16,008 nt of DNA from Euryarchaeota archaeon UBA242 (GCA_002499015.1 DAJY01000045.1:1-16008); one strand, 5' to 3'; numbered from the stretch's first letter, positions 1 to 7,799 are shown. The notes: generated by a model from the letters alone, not told the origin. A program made the numbers and translations.

Positions 1-1019
1 GCAACCATCTTCTTGAGGTTGGTCTGACCTAAACAAACTATTGAACCCCAAACCAGTGAAACCATACCGATTGCCATCAATACTAGTTGGAAGTATTCCA
101 AAGCATGAGGGAATAGTGCAATCGGTAATCTAAACATACCATATGCACCCATCTTTAGCATTACACCAGCAAGCAGCATTGAACCGCCTGTAGGTGCTTG
201 AACGTGTGCATCTGGAAGCCAAGTATGGAAAGGAACCGCTGGTAATTTAACCAAGAATCCGAGCATTAACATTGCGAAGATAATCTTCTGCATTGAAGCA
301 CCCAAAAACCAATTTCCATTACTGTTAGCTTGATGTGCGTGGTTTACAAGTTCCGGAATATCAAATGTACGTCCTGTCAATGTACCCGAGTAAGCCAATG
401 GTTCCAATGGATTTTGTAGGAAGTATAGAGTTACAAGACCGAGTAACATTACAACAGAGGCTGTAAAGGTATAGATGAAGAATTTCTGAGCAGCATACTT
501 TCTGTCTTCACCACCCCACTTGAGGATTAAGAAAAACATTGGAATTAGAGTTAACTCCCAGAATACATAGAACATGAACAGGTCTAGAGCAACGAAGACA
601 CCGATTAACGCTCCACCCATTAACAGAATTAGAGGGTGATAGTATGCTCCATTCTTTTCGTTCCAAGTTGCAATGATTGTAATCGGAAGAAGTAATGTTG
701 TTAACCAAACCATAGGGAAGGAAAGGGCATCAAGTCCAACACTCCAATAAATTCCCAATGAATCAACCCAAGCATATCTAGCAGTAAACTCGTAACTATT
801 GAATGCAATTCCTTCAAACCCATTTAGATCTCCGAAGTAGTTGTAGAACATTGCTGTGGTCAAACCAAGTAATCCCAAAGAGAATAACAAGATAGCCCAT
901 CTAATTGGATTGACCAACTTGTCACGGACTTCTTCACTCACATTTGAGATAGTTCCCATAATTATTAGGCTCGCTATAATCGGGAATCCGACCAAAGGCA
1001 TTGAAATTAGGTCTTGCAA
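1..1019 (-). CDS. nuoM: Complex I antiporter-like subunit M (partial, C-terminus outside window)
   Basis: Membrane-arm proton-pumping subunit (Mrp antiporter-like, ND4 family). I translated it by hand; 339 complete codons are in the window and the frame is open to the left edge. Hallmarks seen: Glu155 in FWELTLIPMFFLI (key TM5 glutamate) and Lys258 in LVKLPAVPFHTWLPDAHVQAP, followed by TGGSMLLAGVMLKMGAYG, the M-type signature. The start is uncertain. TTG at 1017-1019 directly follows the nuoL TGA, is in the same frame, and has a GGGTGG just upstream. The ATG at 999-1001 would shorten the first membrane helix and has no clear ribosome site. I prefer TTG. It is the last gene seen of the operon, and nuoN probably follows outside the window. 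Confidence 0.93.
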   Translation of the reverse strand, partial: MQDLISMPLVGFPIIASLIIMGTISNVSEEVRDKLVNPIRWAILLFSLGLLGLTTAMFYNYFGDLNGFEGIAFNSYEFTARYAWVDSLGIYWSVGLDALSFPMVWLTTLLLPITIIATWNEKNGAYYHPLILLMGGALIGVFVALDLFMFYVFWELTLIPMFFLILKWGGEDRKYAAQKFFIYTFTASVVMLLGLVTLYFLQNPLEPLAYSGTLTGRTFDIPELVNHAHQANSNGNWFLGASMQKIIFAMLMLGFLVKLPAVPFHTWLPDAHVQAPTGGSMLLAGVMLKMGAYGMFRLPIALFPHALEYFQLVLMAIGMVSLVWGSIVCLGQTNLKKMV

Positions 1020-3269
1020 TCAAGCCACCCCCCATATGAAGAAGAAAATCAGTAAGGTTCCTATCGCCACCCAAAGAATGTAATCTCGTGCTGAACCGGT
1101 TGTTAGAGAGCGAACTATAGTTGAAATCTTTTGTGATTTATCTTCAATTTGCTTAACGGCACCATCAATTATTTTTGTATCGGCTTCAGCAGCCTTATTT
1201 GAAAATCCAGCGACTATTTTGACCATTGCCAAATCGTAGTACTTGTCGATATACAATCTGTTTTGCAAAGCGATTGCTAGACCAGATGTTGCTATTCCTG
1301 TATTGTCCCAGTTATATTTGTTGTAGACCCAGTTGTTGAGTGATATTACCGGTTTGAACCAAGGCTTGCAATCCTCGCCTTCCTCAAGTTTGCCACCAAA
1401 TAATGACATTGCCATAAATGGTCCAAGGATTGCACTAAGAGCGATGGCAACATATGTCAATACGAAGAAGAATGCATCGGGGTTTGCGAAAGCATGTCCC
1501 AGTTCATACAGGATTCCATCTACCAAACCTTTGTCTGATAGGAAACTGTATTCTGAATCTGGAGCCCAATGTGTGAAACCCATTCCAGCCAATAGTACTG
1601 ATGACAATGTCACCAATGTTAGGATGAAAAGAGGAGTCTTAATCCAACTATTTGTTGGACCTACATGTGCTGCAACTTCATTACTTGGCTTACCTGCAAA
1701 AGTTTTGACCCACATTCTTGTCATGTAAAATCCAGTCATTCCTGCACCTAGTAATACGCAGGCTGCAGGGAATAAGAATCTCGGGTCTTCGAGTGCAACT
1801 CTCCAAGCATTAGCGATGATTCCTTCCTTAGACCAGAAACCTCCGATCAAAGGAAGTCCCATAATCGATGCGGAACCGACTAACATTGCTGTTGCAGTAA
1901 TAGGCATCTTGCTCGCTAAACCACCCATATTCTTCATCGATTGGGCATCGAAGTGGTCATCGTGGTCGTGCTCATCGCCACCATGGTCATCGTGGTGAAG
2001 GTGGTGGTGCGCGTGGTGTACTTCGTGAATTACTGAACCGCTTGCCATGAACAGCATTCCTTTTGCCATTGCGTGGTTGAATAAATGGAATAAGGCTGCT
2101 CCGAATGCAACGATTACAATTGTATGAGCCGCAGGGTCGTGATGCCAATCCAAAGAATTTGCAAGCCATAAAGCCACACCTAATCCGGTGAAAACATAGC
2201 CTAGTTGACTCATTGTCGAATATGCTAGTACCTTCTTCAAATCATCTTGAACAAAGGCAATTCCAGCAGCCATGACCGCTGTAATACCACCAATAGACGC
2301 AATGATGAATGCTAGGTCAATTAATTCACCAGACATAGATTCAGCACCAAAGAATGGGAACATACGAGCGACTAGGTACAATCCTGCATTGACCATTGTC
2401 GCTGCGTGAATTAGAGCAGATACAGGTGTTGGTCCTTCCATAGCATCCGGTAGCCAAACATGTAATGGGAATTGTGCAGATTTACCAATTGCACCGATAA
2501 ACATCATTCCAAGGGCCATTTGTAAAGAACCAGGATTGACTAATGCGATATTTGCTGGGTCAAAGACAATGCTATAATCTAATGAACCAAATAAATCCCA
2601 AAGCATGACGAGTCCAATCATTAGGAATACATCACCAATACGGGTGGTCATGAATGCTTTCTTTGCAGCCGATGCTGCACTTGGGCGTTCGTAATAGAAG
2701 CCGATTAGCAAATAAGAACAAAGTCCCATTATCTCCCAGAAGATGAATAGCCCAAGGAATGAATCAGAAAGTACCATTCCGAGCATTGCAGCACAAAACA
2801 ATACGAACTCTGCATAGAAACGATGATTCCTGTTATCATTAATCGCATCAGTATTCATGTATCCAATCGCAAAGATATTGATTAAGAAACAAAGGAATGC
2901 TGCTACAAATAGTAACATTACAGTGATGTGATCGATGTAAATTCCAAAACCGAAAGAGATTGGTGTTGTTGATGCTCCCCCTTCCCAAATTGCAGTATTC
3001 AACCATGTTAAAGAGAAGATATCTCCGTTGTTTGAAAAACTACCAAGGTAATCCTTGATGATAGCCAATGAAATGAATAATGCTGCACCCATTGCTACTA
3101 AGGCAATTATTCCGCCTTCTTTTAGTGTATTCTTCCAGGTAGGATTTGTATTGAAAATCTTACCTAAGAATAAGATTACTGGCATTGCCAGCATTGGTAA
3201 TAAAATGATCAGAGGTGCATACTCAGCCATTGAACTGTGAACTACTTCTGAACTACTTGAACCAGACAT
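1020..3269 (-). CDS. nuoL: Complex I antiporter-like subunit L (749 aa)
   Basis: Distal proton-pumping subunit (ND5 family) of the membrane arm. Seen: Glu179 in FIFWEIMGLCSYLLIGFYYERP, the Lys263 region GKSAQFPLHVWLPDAMEGPTPVSALIHAATMV, and Lys403 in FNHAMAKGMLF. The C-terminal ~200 residues contain the amphipathic region and final helix (RDYILWVAIGTLLIFFFIW) expected of the lateral helix that braces the antiporter subunits. The length is longer than the usual 610-660 aa. Between helix segments at residues 415-439 lies a histidine- and aspartate-rich stretch with 12 His. Start ATG at 3269 is supported by CTGAGGTGG five bases upstream; Met14 is a weaker alternative. The stop TGA is followed in frame by nuoM. 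Confidence 0.97.
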   Translation of the reverse strand: MSGSSSSEVVHSSMAEYAPLIILLPMLAMPVILFLGKIFNTNPTWKNTLKEGGIIALVAMGAALFISLAIIKDYLGSFSNNGDIFSLTWLNTAIWEGGASTTPISFGFGIYIDHITVMLLFVAAFLCFLINIFAIGYMNTDAINDNRNHRFYAEFVLFCAAMLGMVLSDSFLGLFIFWEIMGLCSYLLIGFYYERPSAASAAKKAFMTTRIGDVFLMIGLVMLWDLFGSLDYSIVFDPANIALVNPGSLQMALGMMFIGAIGKSAQFPLHVWLPDAMEGPTPVSALIHAATMVNAGLYLVARMFPFFGAESMSGELIDLAFIIASIGGITAVMAAGIAFVQDDLKKVLAYSTMSQLGYVFTGLGVALWLANSLDWHHDPAAHTIVIVAFGAALFHLFNHAMAKGMLFMASGSVIHEVHHAHHHLHHDDHGGDEHDHDDHFDAQSMKNMGGLASKMPITATAMLVGSASIMGLPLIGGFWSKEGIIANAWRVALEDPRFLFPAACVLLGAGMTGFYMTRMWVKTFAGKPSNEVAAHVGPTNSWIKTPLFILTLVTLSSVLLAGMGFTHWAPDSEYSFLSDKGLVDGILYELGHAFANPDAFFFVLTYVAIALSAILGPFMAMSLFGGKLEEGEDCKPWFKPVISLNNWVYNKYNWDNTGIATSGLAIALQNRLYIDKYYDLAMVKIVAGFSNKAAEADTKIIDGAVKQIEDKSQKISTIVRSLTTGSARDYILWVAIGTLLIFFFIWGVA
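1953..2027 (-). other. His/Asp-rich stretch inside NuoL (residues 415-439)
   Basis: Twelve histidines and about nine acidic residues lie in 25 positions, in a loop just before the conserved MKNMGGL segment. Related subunits usually have only a short HH-containing loop here. Metal binding, for example zinc, is possible from composition but is an inference. Confidence 0.7.
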
Positions 3270-3273
3270 GATA

Positions 3274-3281
3274 CCACCTCA
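3274..3281 (-). promoter_or_regulatory. nuoK stop fused with nuoL Shine-Dalgarno (TGAGGTGG)
   Basis: Same arrangement with a final G instead of A; it fixes the nuoL start at 3267-3269. Confidence 0.85.
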
Positions 3282-3581
3282 GTTACTCAGGACGTTGATA
3301 TCGTCCAGAGTTATCGTTTCGTGCTTTCCGTAAACAGCCAAGAAGATGGCTAAACCGATAGCAACTTCACTAGCGGCGATTGCAATTGCGAAGAGGGCAT
3401 AAACCCACCCGGTTGCATCACCATGGTGAACTGCAGCTGCTGCGAATTGCATATTTGCTGCATTGAGCATTAATTCAATACACATCAATACGATGATGGC
3501 ATTCTTTCTTGTGAAAACACCTATCAGTCCAATGATGAACAAGATAGCAGAAAGCCCGGAAACCCATGCTGGATCAATCAT
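3279..3581 (-). CDS. nuoK: Complex I subunit K (100 aa)
   Basis: Small three-helix membrane subunit (ND4L family; MrpC-like), part of the central proton path next to J. Both key membrane glutamates are present at the same residue numbers as in E. coli: Glu36 in MCIELMLNAAN and Glu72 in ASEVAIGLAI. Length 100 aa is normal. The start ATG overlaps the stop of the preceding gene as ATGA, with GGAGGTGA upstream inside that gene, so translation is probably coupled. Its own TGA stop is part of the nuoL ribosome site. Confidence 0.97.
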   Translation of the reverse strand: MIDPAWVSGLSAILFIIGLIGVFTRKNAIIVLMCIELMLNAANMQFAAAAVHHGDATGWVYALFAIAIAASEVAIGLAIFLAVYGKHETITLDDINVLSN

Positions 3582-3871
3582 TCTTCTTCACCTCCATCAT
3601 CAGAATCTGTTTTAAATTCCCACAGCAGATTCTCTCTCCTCTCATCTCTAACGAGATACGCAGCGCCTATCATTGCGATAGCCATTAGAACTCCAAGTAT
3701 CATCAGAGGAAGAGCCCACTCGTTGAATAGACTCGATGCTAATCCAGCATTGGTTGGATACATATCCGGATTCTTTGGTGATTGCCAAGTTGAAGCATCT
3801 GATACAACTTTGATTAGAATAAAACCAAGTCCTACGAGACCAATTCTAGTAAGGGATGACATCAACTTCAT
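3578..3871 (-). CDS. nuoJ: Complex I subunit J, C-terminal half (97 aa)
   Basis: Second half of a NuoJ that is encoded as two genes. It has two predicted helices: GLVGLGFILIKVV near the N-terminus and ALPLMILGVLMAIAMIGAAYLV around residues 53-74. It then has a charged cytoplasmic tail ending in DDGGEEE. Position between nuoJ N-half and nuoK, plus the split known in methanogen Fpo operons (two fpoJ genes), supports the call; sequence alone is weakly diagnostic. The start overlaps the previous stop (ATGA), with GAGGAGG upstream. It overlaps nuoK by four bases. Confidence 0.85.
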   Translation of the reverse strand: MKLMSSLTRIGLVGLGFILIKVVSDASTWQSPKNPDMYPTNAGLASSLFNEWALPLMILGVLMAIAMIGAAYLVRDERRENLLWEFKTDSDDGGEEE

Positions 3872-4143
3872 TCAAAATCCTCCTCTAAAATTTGCCTTCT
3901 TGTCAACATGATAGCGAATAAGACCACCAATCCGACACTTGCCAGATAAACTAAAATTTGAATCGCTGCCAAAAACTCTGCACCCATTAGGATGAAGATT
4001 CCTGAAACTGCCATGAAACAGAAAATAAGTGAAAGCATGGAATGTGCAACACGTTGCGCGAGTATCATTCCAACTGCACCGAGTATAACGATAGTTGCAA
4101 ACAGAAAGAATACTGCCGACTCTGCAATCATTTGAATTTCCAT
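3868..4143 (-). CDS. nuoJ: Complex I subunit J, N-terminal half (91 aa)
   Basis: N-terminal half of split NuoJ (ND6 family) with three helices. The diagnostic segment is LAAIQILVYLASVGLVVLFAIML at residues 58-80, matching the QxLVYxGAxxVLF motif of the helix that changes shape during turnover. Whole NuoJ is usually 160-200 aa; here the protein stops shortly after TM3, and the next gene supplies the last helices. The start ATG directly follows the nuoI TGA (TGAATG), and the stop overlaps the next start as ATGA. Both halves are intact reading frames with ribosome sites, so this is a true split, not a frameshift error. Confidence 0.92.
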   Translation of the reverse strand: MEIQMIAESAVFFLFATIVILGAVGMILAQRVAHSMLSLIFCFMAVSGIFILMGAEFLAAIQILVYLASVGLVVLFAIMLTRRQILEEDFE

Positions 4144-5118
4144 TCAAGCACTCTCCTGAGTTGCAGCCCTTGCAGCAGCCTTTTCACGCTTATTGCGTTC
4201 CTTGCTTGCTCTCTTTGCTAATTCACCATCAACCGCTTCTTGGTGAACAGTTGGTAGAAGGCGAGTTCTACTAGCATCCATCCAAAGGTCTTGGCGTGAA
4301 AAGCCAGACATTCCATCATATTCGTTAGTCATAAAGAATGAAGTAAACCCACATGCTTCAGCACATAATCCACAGAACATACATCTTCCCAAATCAATTC
4401 TACCGGATACGATTTGCTCATCTGCAGTTCGTAATTCCGAGGTATTGACATCGGATTCTTCACCAGAATCATTCCAACGAACTGTTGCAGTATCTCCTGA
4501 AAGGTCGAGAACTTCTGCAAACCTCCACTGCTCAGGCGCTTCACTGTGAGCAGTTGCAAGGTTGAATGTTTCCAATTCTTCATCAATTTGAGCAATTGCC
4601 AAAGCTGCATAACCTCCGACTTCAAGGTCGGCACCAAGTCCTGCATCTTCCCCATCAGCACCATCCAGTACATCAACACGTAGTTCTGTAGTCATATGAA
4701 GACAATCGTTTGGACAGGCGGTAACACACATTTTACAAGCAGTACAAGTTTCCCAAATAATACCGATACGCCCATTGTAATTACCTGGCTTGAAAAGCCA
4801 AGGCTCTATTTCTTCAAGTCTTTCATATGGGTACTGGACTGTTTGAGGTTTCCACAGAGTTGGTGTCAAATCTGTTGTCACTCTATCCGGTGCAAATCTT
4901 TGCTTTGAAATATCATTGATATGAGCATTGCTGGCCATTCTATTCTTTGTAGCGTCATCCAAAAACTCTGGATGTTCAGTATTGTGATATGCTCCCATTT
5001 TGTGACCCCACCTCTTACCAATGAACGGGAAGGTCCGCAATGCGGTGATCAGTGTAATCTTAAATGGGTACCAGAATAGGTTTCTAAAATTTGGTTGTGC
5101 TCTTGGATGCATTGGCAT
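4144..5118 (-). CDS. nuoI: Complex I 4Fe-4S subunit I with large internal insert (324 aa)
   Basis: Q-module electron carrier that holds two 4Fe-4S clusters (N6a/N6b type) and passes electrons to NuoB. Cluster motifs: C125, C128, C131, C135 (CTACKMCVTACP) and C246, C249, C252, C256 (CMFCGLCAEACG). The protein is about twice the usual 150-180 aa. It has ~65 extra residues before the first motif, ~110 residues between Cys135 and Cys246 (E. coli has about 28), and a Lys/Arg/Ala-rich tail. The insert is acidic at first (DGADGEDAGLGAD) and then reads WRFAEVLDLSGDTATVRW, like a small beta-barrel. The residue after the last cysteine is Gly where Pro is usual. The start is fixed by TGAGGTGATTAGAT before ATG. 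Confidence 0.96.
   Translation of the reverse strand: MPMHPRAQPNFRNLFWYPFKITLITALRTFPFIGKRWGHKMGAYHNTEHPEFLDDATKNRMASNAHINDISKQRFAPDRVTTDLTPTLWKPQTVQYPYERLEEIEPWLFKPGNYNGRIGIIWETCTACKMCVTACPNDCLHMTTELRVDVLDGADGEDAGLGADLEVGGYAALAIAQIDEELETFNLATAHSEAPEQWRFAEVLDLSGDTATVRWNDSGEESDVNTSELRTADEQIVSGRIDLGRCMFCGLCAEACGFTSFFMTNEYDGMSGFSRQDLWMDASRTRLLPTVHQEAVDGELAKRASKERNKREKAAARAATQESA
4399..4695 (-). other. Insert domain between the NuoI 4Fe-4S motifs
   Basis: Residues about 142-240 of NuoI have no counterpart in ordinary NuoI. The first part is acidic and Gly/Ala-rich. Residues 197-232 show an alternating strand pattern with GD, VRW, DSGEE and SELR spaced as in Tudor, KOW or PsaE-like SH3 barrels. 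The fold is an inference from pattern only. The reading frame is continuous and codon use looks like the rest of the gene. Confidence 0.6.
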
Positions 5119-5124
5119 ATCTAA

Positions 5125-5132
5125 TCACCTCA
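5125..5132 (-). promoter_or_regulatory. nuoH stop fused with nuoI Shine-Dalgarno (TGAGGTGA)
   Basis: The nuoH TGA begins the site; the nuoI ATG at 5116-5118 follows after about seven bases, which favours it over the second ATG two codons later. Confidence 0.85.
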
Positions 5133-6635
5133 CTCCTGCCCCGGGATGTGCTTTCCCGCAGGCTGCATTGTTTGTACATGGAACATTCTTTCAGGGCTAG
5201 CATCTTTGTCTTCATCCCTTAACATCAAGAAGAATAATGCGACCCAGAATACAGTAGTTGCAATTGGAACGAAGTGTGGAATACCAAATGCATTCCATGC
5301 CATACCACCAGCAACTGAATCAGATACTGCAGTTGGGTCGAATAACCACAATCTGTAAATTACTGCCAAGACGACTTGGAGAACTGAAAGTGGTAATAGT
5401 ACTCTCCAGCCAAATTCTAAGATTTGGTCTGTTCGGATACGAGCCAAAGCGAAACGGGCCATTACGAATACTATTAGGAATACAAGCCAAGCCTTTACCA
5501 ATGTTACAACTGCACCAGGAATCAATAGATAGATTGAGCCAAGTCCAAGGAACTCAATGGAACCGATTGTTCCTTGGAATGGTAAATGCCATCCGCCTAA
5601 GAAGAAATGTGCAAAGAGGAAACAAGCAGCATAAGTTCTAATATATTCTGCCATGAATAGCATACCGAATCTCATTCCACCATACTCAGTCCACCAACCT
5701 TCAACAAGTTCGGCTTCCGCTTCGGGCATGTCGAAAGGAACGCGTTCAACCTCCGCTATCATAGTCAAGAGGAATAACGCCCCTCCAAGAGGCATAAGGA
5801 AAATATTCCATGATCCTGCTGAATGTTGGAAGTTAATACTTTCAATGATATTGAATGTTCCAGTAAGAATACTTACACTCAGCAAAGTGAGAAGAAGTGG
5901 TATCTCGTAGGAAGTAAGTTGGGCCGCTGAACGAATTCCACCGATAAGTGTATACTTGTTATTACTTGACCACCCTGCGAAAAATACACCTATTGGTGCG
6001 ATTCCGAAGATTGCAATAATATACAAAATTGATAATTCAGGGTTTGTAGCATATATTCCACTGGAGAGAGGAATAAGTCCCAGAATAAGTAGTGTTGTTG
6101 AGACGATAAGGAACGGAGATACCTCAAAAATCAATTTATCGGCTCGCTGTGGCACCATGTGTTCCTTGAGAAGGAATTTCATTCCATCAGCAACATTTTG
6201 GAAGAATCCTGGTAGAATTGGCAATCCCATCCATGAACGATTGTTGACTCTATCTACCATTGCGCGTTCATCTCTATTGCCGAAATTTTTGTTGAGCCAG
6301 CCGTTTAACATTCCAACTGGTTTGCCAGCTCCGAATGGAAGCATGTTCCACCATTCACCTGCTGTTTGACCATTTTCACCGACCCAGAGGGAACGAAGTG
6401 CCGTAGTTGCACCACGGCGGTCCTGCATACGAGCACACCATTTTCTCTCAATCCAAAGAATTGCAAATTGGGAAAAGAATAGCATCAAAAAGACAACGTT
6501 AACGATTACGAAAGTCCCCAAGCCAAAGGAAATTGTTCCGATTTGGCTTTCTAGTGGAGTTCCGGTTAGTAATTTGTTAACTATCTTATCAGATATGTTG
6601 AACAGAAAAGAACGAAGGTCGTATATATCTTCCAT
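5130..6635 (-). CDS. nuoH: Complex I subunit H, enlarged (501 aa)
   Basis: Membrane subunit (ND1 family) that forms the quinone-entry channel and links the Q-module to the pumping arm. Conserved parts: IERKWCARMQDRRG near residue 63; ADGMKFLLKEHMVPQRADK at 149-167; AGWSSNNKYTLIGGIRSAAQ at 220-239; and the acidic loop AEVERVPFDMPEAEAELVEG at 294-313. Usual length is 320-350 aa. The excess is a ~55-70 residue insert in the first cytoplasmic loop (residues ~76-146) and a ~65-residue C-terminal extension with an extra helix (FVPIATTVFWVALFFLML). Start choice: the ATG is seven bases from GAGGTG; a GTG codon immediately before it (6636-6638) would add one residue. Confidence 0.96.
   Translation of the reverse strand: MEDIYDLRSFLFNISDKIVNKLLTGTPLESQIGTISFGLGTFVIVNVVFLMLFFSQFAILWIERKWCARMQDRRGATTALRSLWVGENGQTAGEWWNMLPFGAGKPVGMLNGWLNKNFGNRDERAMVDRVNNRSWMGLPILPGFFQNVADGMKFLLKEHMVPQRADKLIFEVSPFLIVSTTLLILGLIPLSSGIYATNPELSILYIIAIFGIAPIGVFFAGWSSNNKYTLIGGIRSAAQLTSYEIPLLLTLLSVSILTGTFNIIESINFQHSAGSWNIFLMPLGGALFLLTMIAEVERVPFDMPEAEAELVEGWWTEYGGMRFGMLFMAEYIRTYAACFLFAHFFLGGWHLPFQGTIGSIEFLGLGSIYLLIPGAVVTLVKAWLVFLIVFVMARFALARIRTDQILEFGWRVLLPLSVLQVVLAVIYRLWLFDPTAVSDSVAGGMAWNAFGIPHFVPIATTVFWVALFFLMLRDEDKDASPERMFHVQTMQPAGKHIPGQE
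6198..6410 (-). other. Insert in the first cytoplasmic loop of NuoH
   Basis: Between the conserved DRRG and NVADGMKFLLKE blocks, ordinary NuoH has roughly 15 residues; here there are about 70. The segment is rich in Trp, Gly, Asn and Arg (for example GEWWNMLPFGAGKPVGMLNG) and does not look like a membrane helix. This loop faces the NuoB/D/I side in known complex I structures. Confidence 0.7.
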
Positions 6636-6641
6636 CACAAA

Positions 6642-6649
6642 TCACCTCA
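6642..6649 (-). promoter_or_regulatory. nuoD stop fused with nuoH Shine-Dalgarno (TGAGGTGA)
   Basis: The nuoD TGA begins the site. Spacing favours the ATG at 6633-6635 over the GTG codon just before it. Confidence 0.85.
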
Positions 6650-7786
6650 ACGGTCCGTCTCTCCAATACAAGGGTCGAAACTACCCATAATCGCAGGTAT
6701 GTCTGCGATTTTATAACCGATCATTGTATCGGCTACGAATGGAATTGTTATGAACATCGGAGAACGAATTGACAATCGATACGGATTCTTACCGCGACCT
6801 TCGCCGCCTCCTTTGATGAAAAATTGCGATGCACCACGGGTACATTCGTAGTTAGAGAAGCCTGTTGCTCCTTCAGGGGCTCTGGTAGGAGCCTTTGTCA
6901 AAATCATTTCATCCCCTGTTGAGTAGTTGGTATTTTTACCACCTGGTATTTTCTCAATAGCATCTAGAATCATTTTACTGGATTGGCGCATCTCTTCCAT
7001 TCTAACTCTATATCGGTCATAGCAATCAGCTCCTTTGACAGAAGTTGGTTTCTCAACAGCCGGCTCCCAATCCACTTGGTCATAAACAGAATAAGGATGA
7101 GCCCAGCGAACGTCATAATTTACACCAGCAGCGCGAACATTTGGTCCTGACACACCTGCATCGACCATATCTTCTGCCTTTGTGTAGCCAACACCTTGTA
7201 AACGCACCAACCAAATTGTTGATTCATCGAGTAGCATCTCGTATTCTTCGATTCTTCTTTCGAATAATTTTATTTTAGCGATCATACGGTCAGCGAAACC
7301 AATTGGAATATCTCGCTTGACTCCACCGATACGAGGATAATTATAATGCATTCTTGAACCACCTAATTCTTGTAGCAAATCCAAGAACATTTCTCTATCA
7401 CGCATACACCAAGTCATCAATGTTAGAGAACCAATGTCCGGTCCAAATGCGCCAAGCCACATCAAGTGTGAAGCAAGACGTTGTAATTCTGCAGATATTA
7501 ATCGTATGAATTCTGCCCTCTCAGGGACTTCAGCCTCTAGCAAATCTTCTGCTGCATAGATGTATGAGTTTGCCCAAGTCATTGCAGATACGTAGCAAAG
7601 ACGGTCGCAATAAGGAGTGATTTGAGTAAAATCACGTGATTCGCAAATCTTCTCAACACCGCGATGGATGTATCCAAGTTCGGCATCGGTATCGACGATC
7701 GTTTCGCCATCGACTTTGACCCGCAGTGTCCAAAGACCGTGCGTCATCGGGTGTTGAGGTCCCATTGTAATCCACATTTGTGCCAT
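6647..7786 (-). CDS. nuoD: Complex I 49-kDa-type subunit D (379 aa)
   Basis: Q-module subunit related to the [NiFe]-hydrogenase large subunit; with NuoB it forms the quinone reduction site. Seen: GPQHPMTHG at 9-17 (the loop with the quinone-site His), ELGYIHRGVEK at 36-46, Tyr65 in DRLCYVSAM (lines up with the quinone-binding Tyr), and the C-terminal block SFDPCIGETDR. Quinone-type NuoD lacks the hydrogenase nickel cysteines at its termini, consistent with this sequence apart from one C-terminal Cys that is normal in NuoD. Start ATG at 7786 is set by TGAGGTGAATATC; the frame stays open further upstream, inside nuoC, but has no ribosome site there. Confidence 0.97.
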   Translation of the reverse strand: MAQMWITMGPQHPMTHGLWTLRVKVDGETIVDTDAELGYIHRGVEKICESRDFTQITPYCDRLCYVSAMTWANSYIYAAEDLLEAEVPERAEFIRLISAELQRLASHLMWLGAFGPDIGSLTLMTWCMRDREMFLDLLQELGGSRMHYNYPRIGGVKRDIPIGFADRMIAKIKLFERRIEEYEMLLDESTIWLVRLQGVGYTKAEDMVDAGVSGPNVRAAGVNYDVRWAHPYSVYDQVDWEPAVEKPTSVKGADCYDRYRVRMEEMRQSSKMILDAIEKIPGGKNTNYSTGDEMILTKAPTRAPEGATGFSNYECTRGASQFFIKGGGEGRGKNPYRLSIRSPMFITIPFVADTMIGYKIADIPAIMGSFDPCIGETDR

Positions 7787-7791
7787 GATAT

Positions 7792-7799
7792 TCACCTCA
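7792..7799 (-). promoter_or_regulatory. nuoC stop fused with nuoD Shine-Dalgarno (TGAGGTGA)
   Basis: The nuoC TGA is the start of the GAGGTGA site that places the nuoD ATG at 7784-7786 and so decides the nuoD start against the longer open frame. Confidence 0.88.

Noticed and set aside
3872..4147. Alternative 91-aa frame on the minus strand overlapping nuoJ N-half
   Set aside because: Same DNA in another frame; the composition is unlike a real protein, whereas the nuoJ frame has the family motif.
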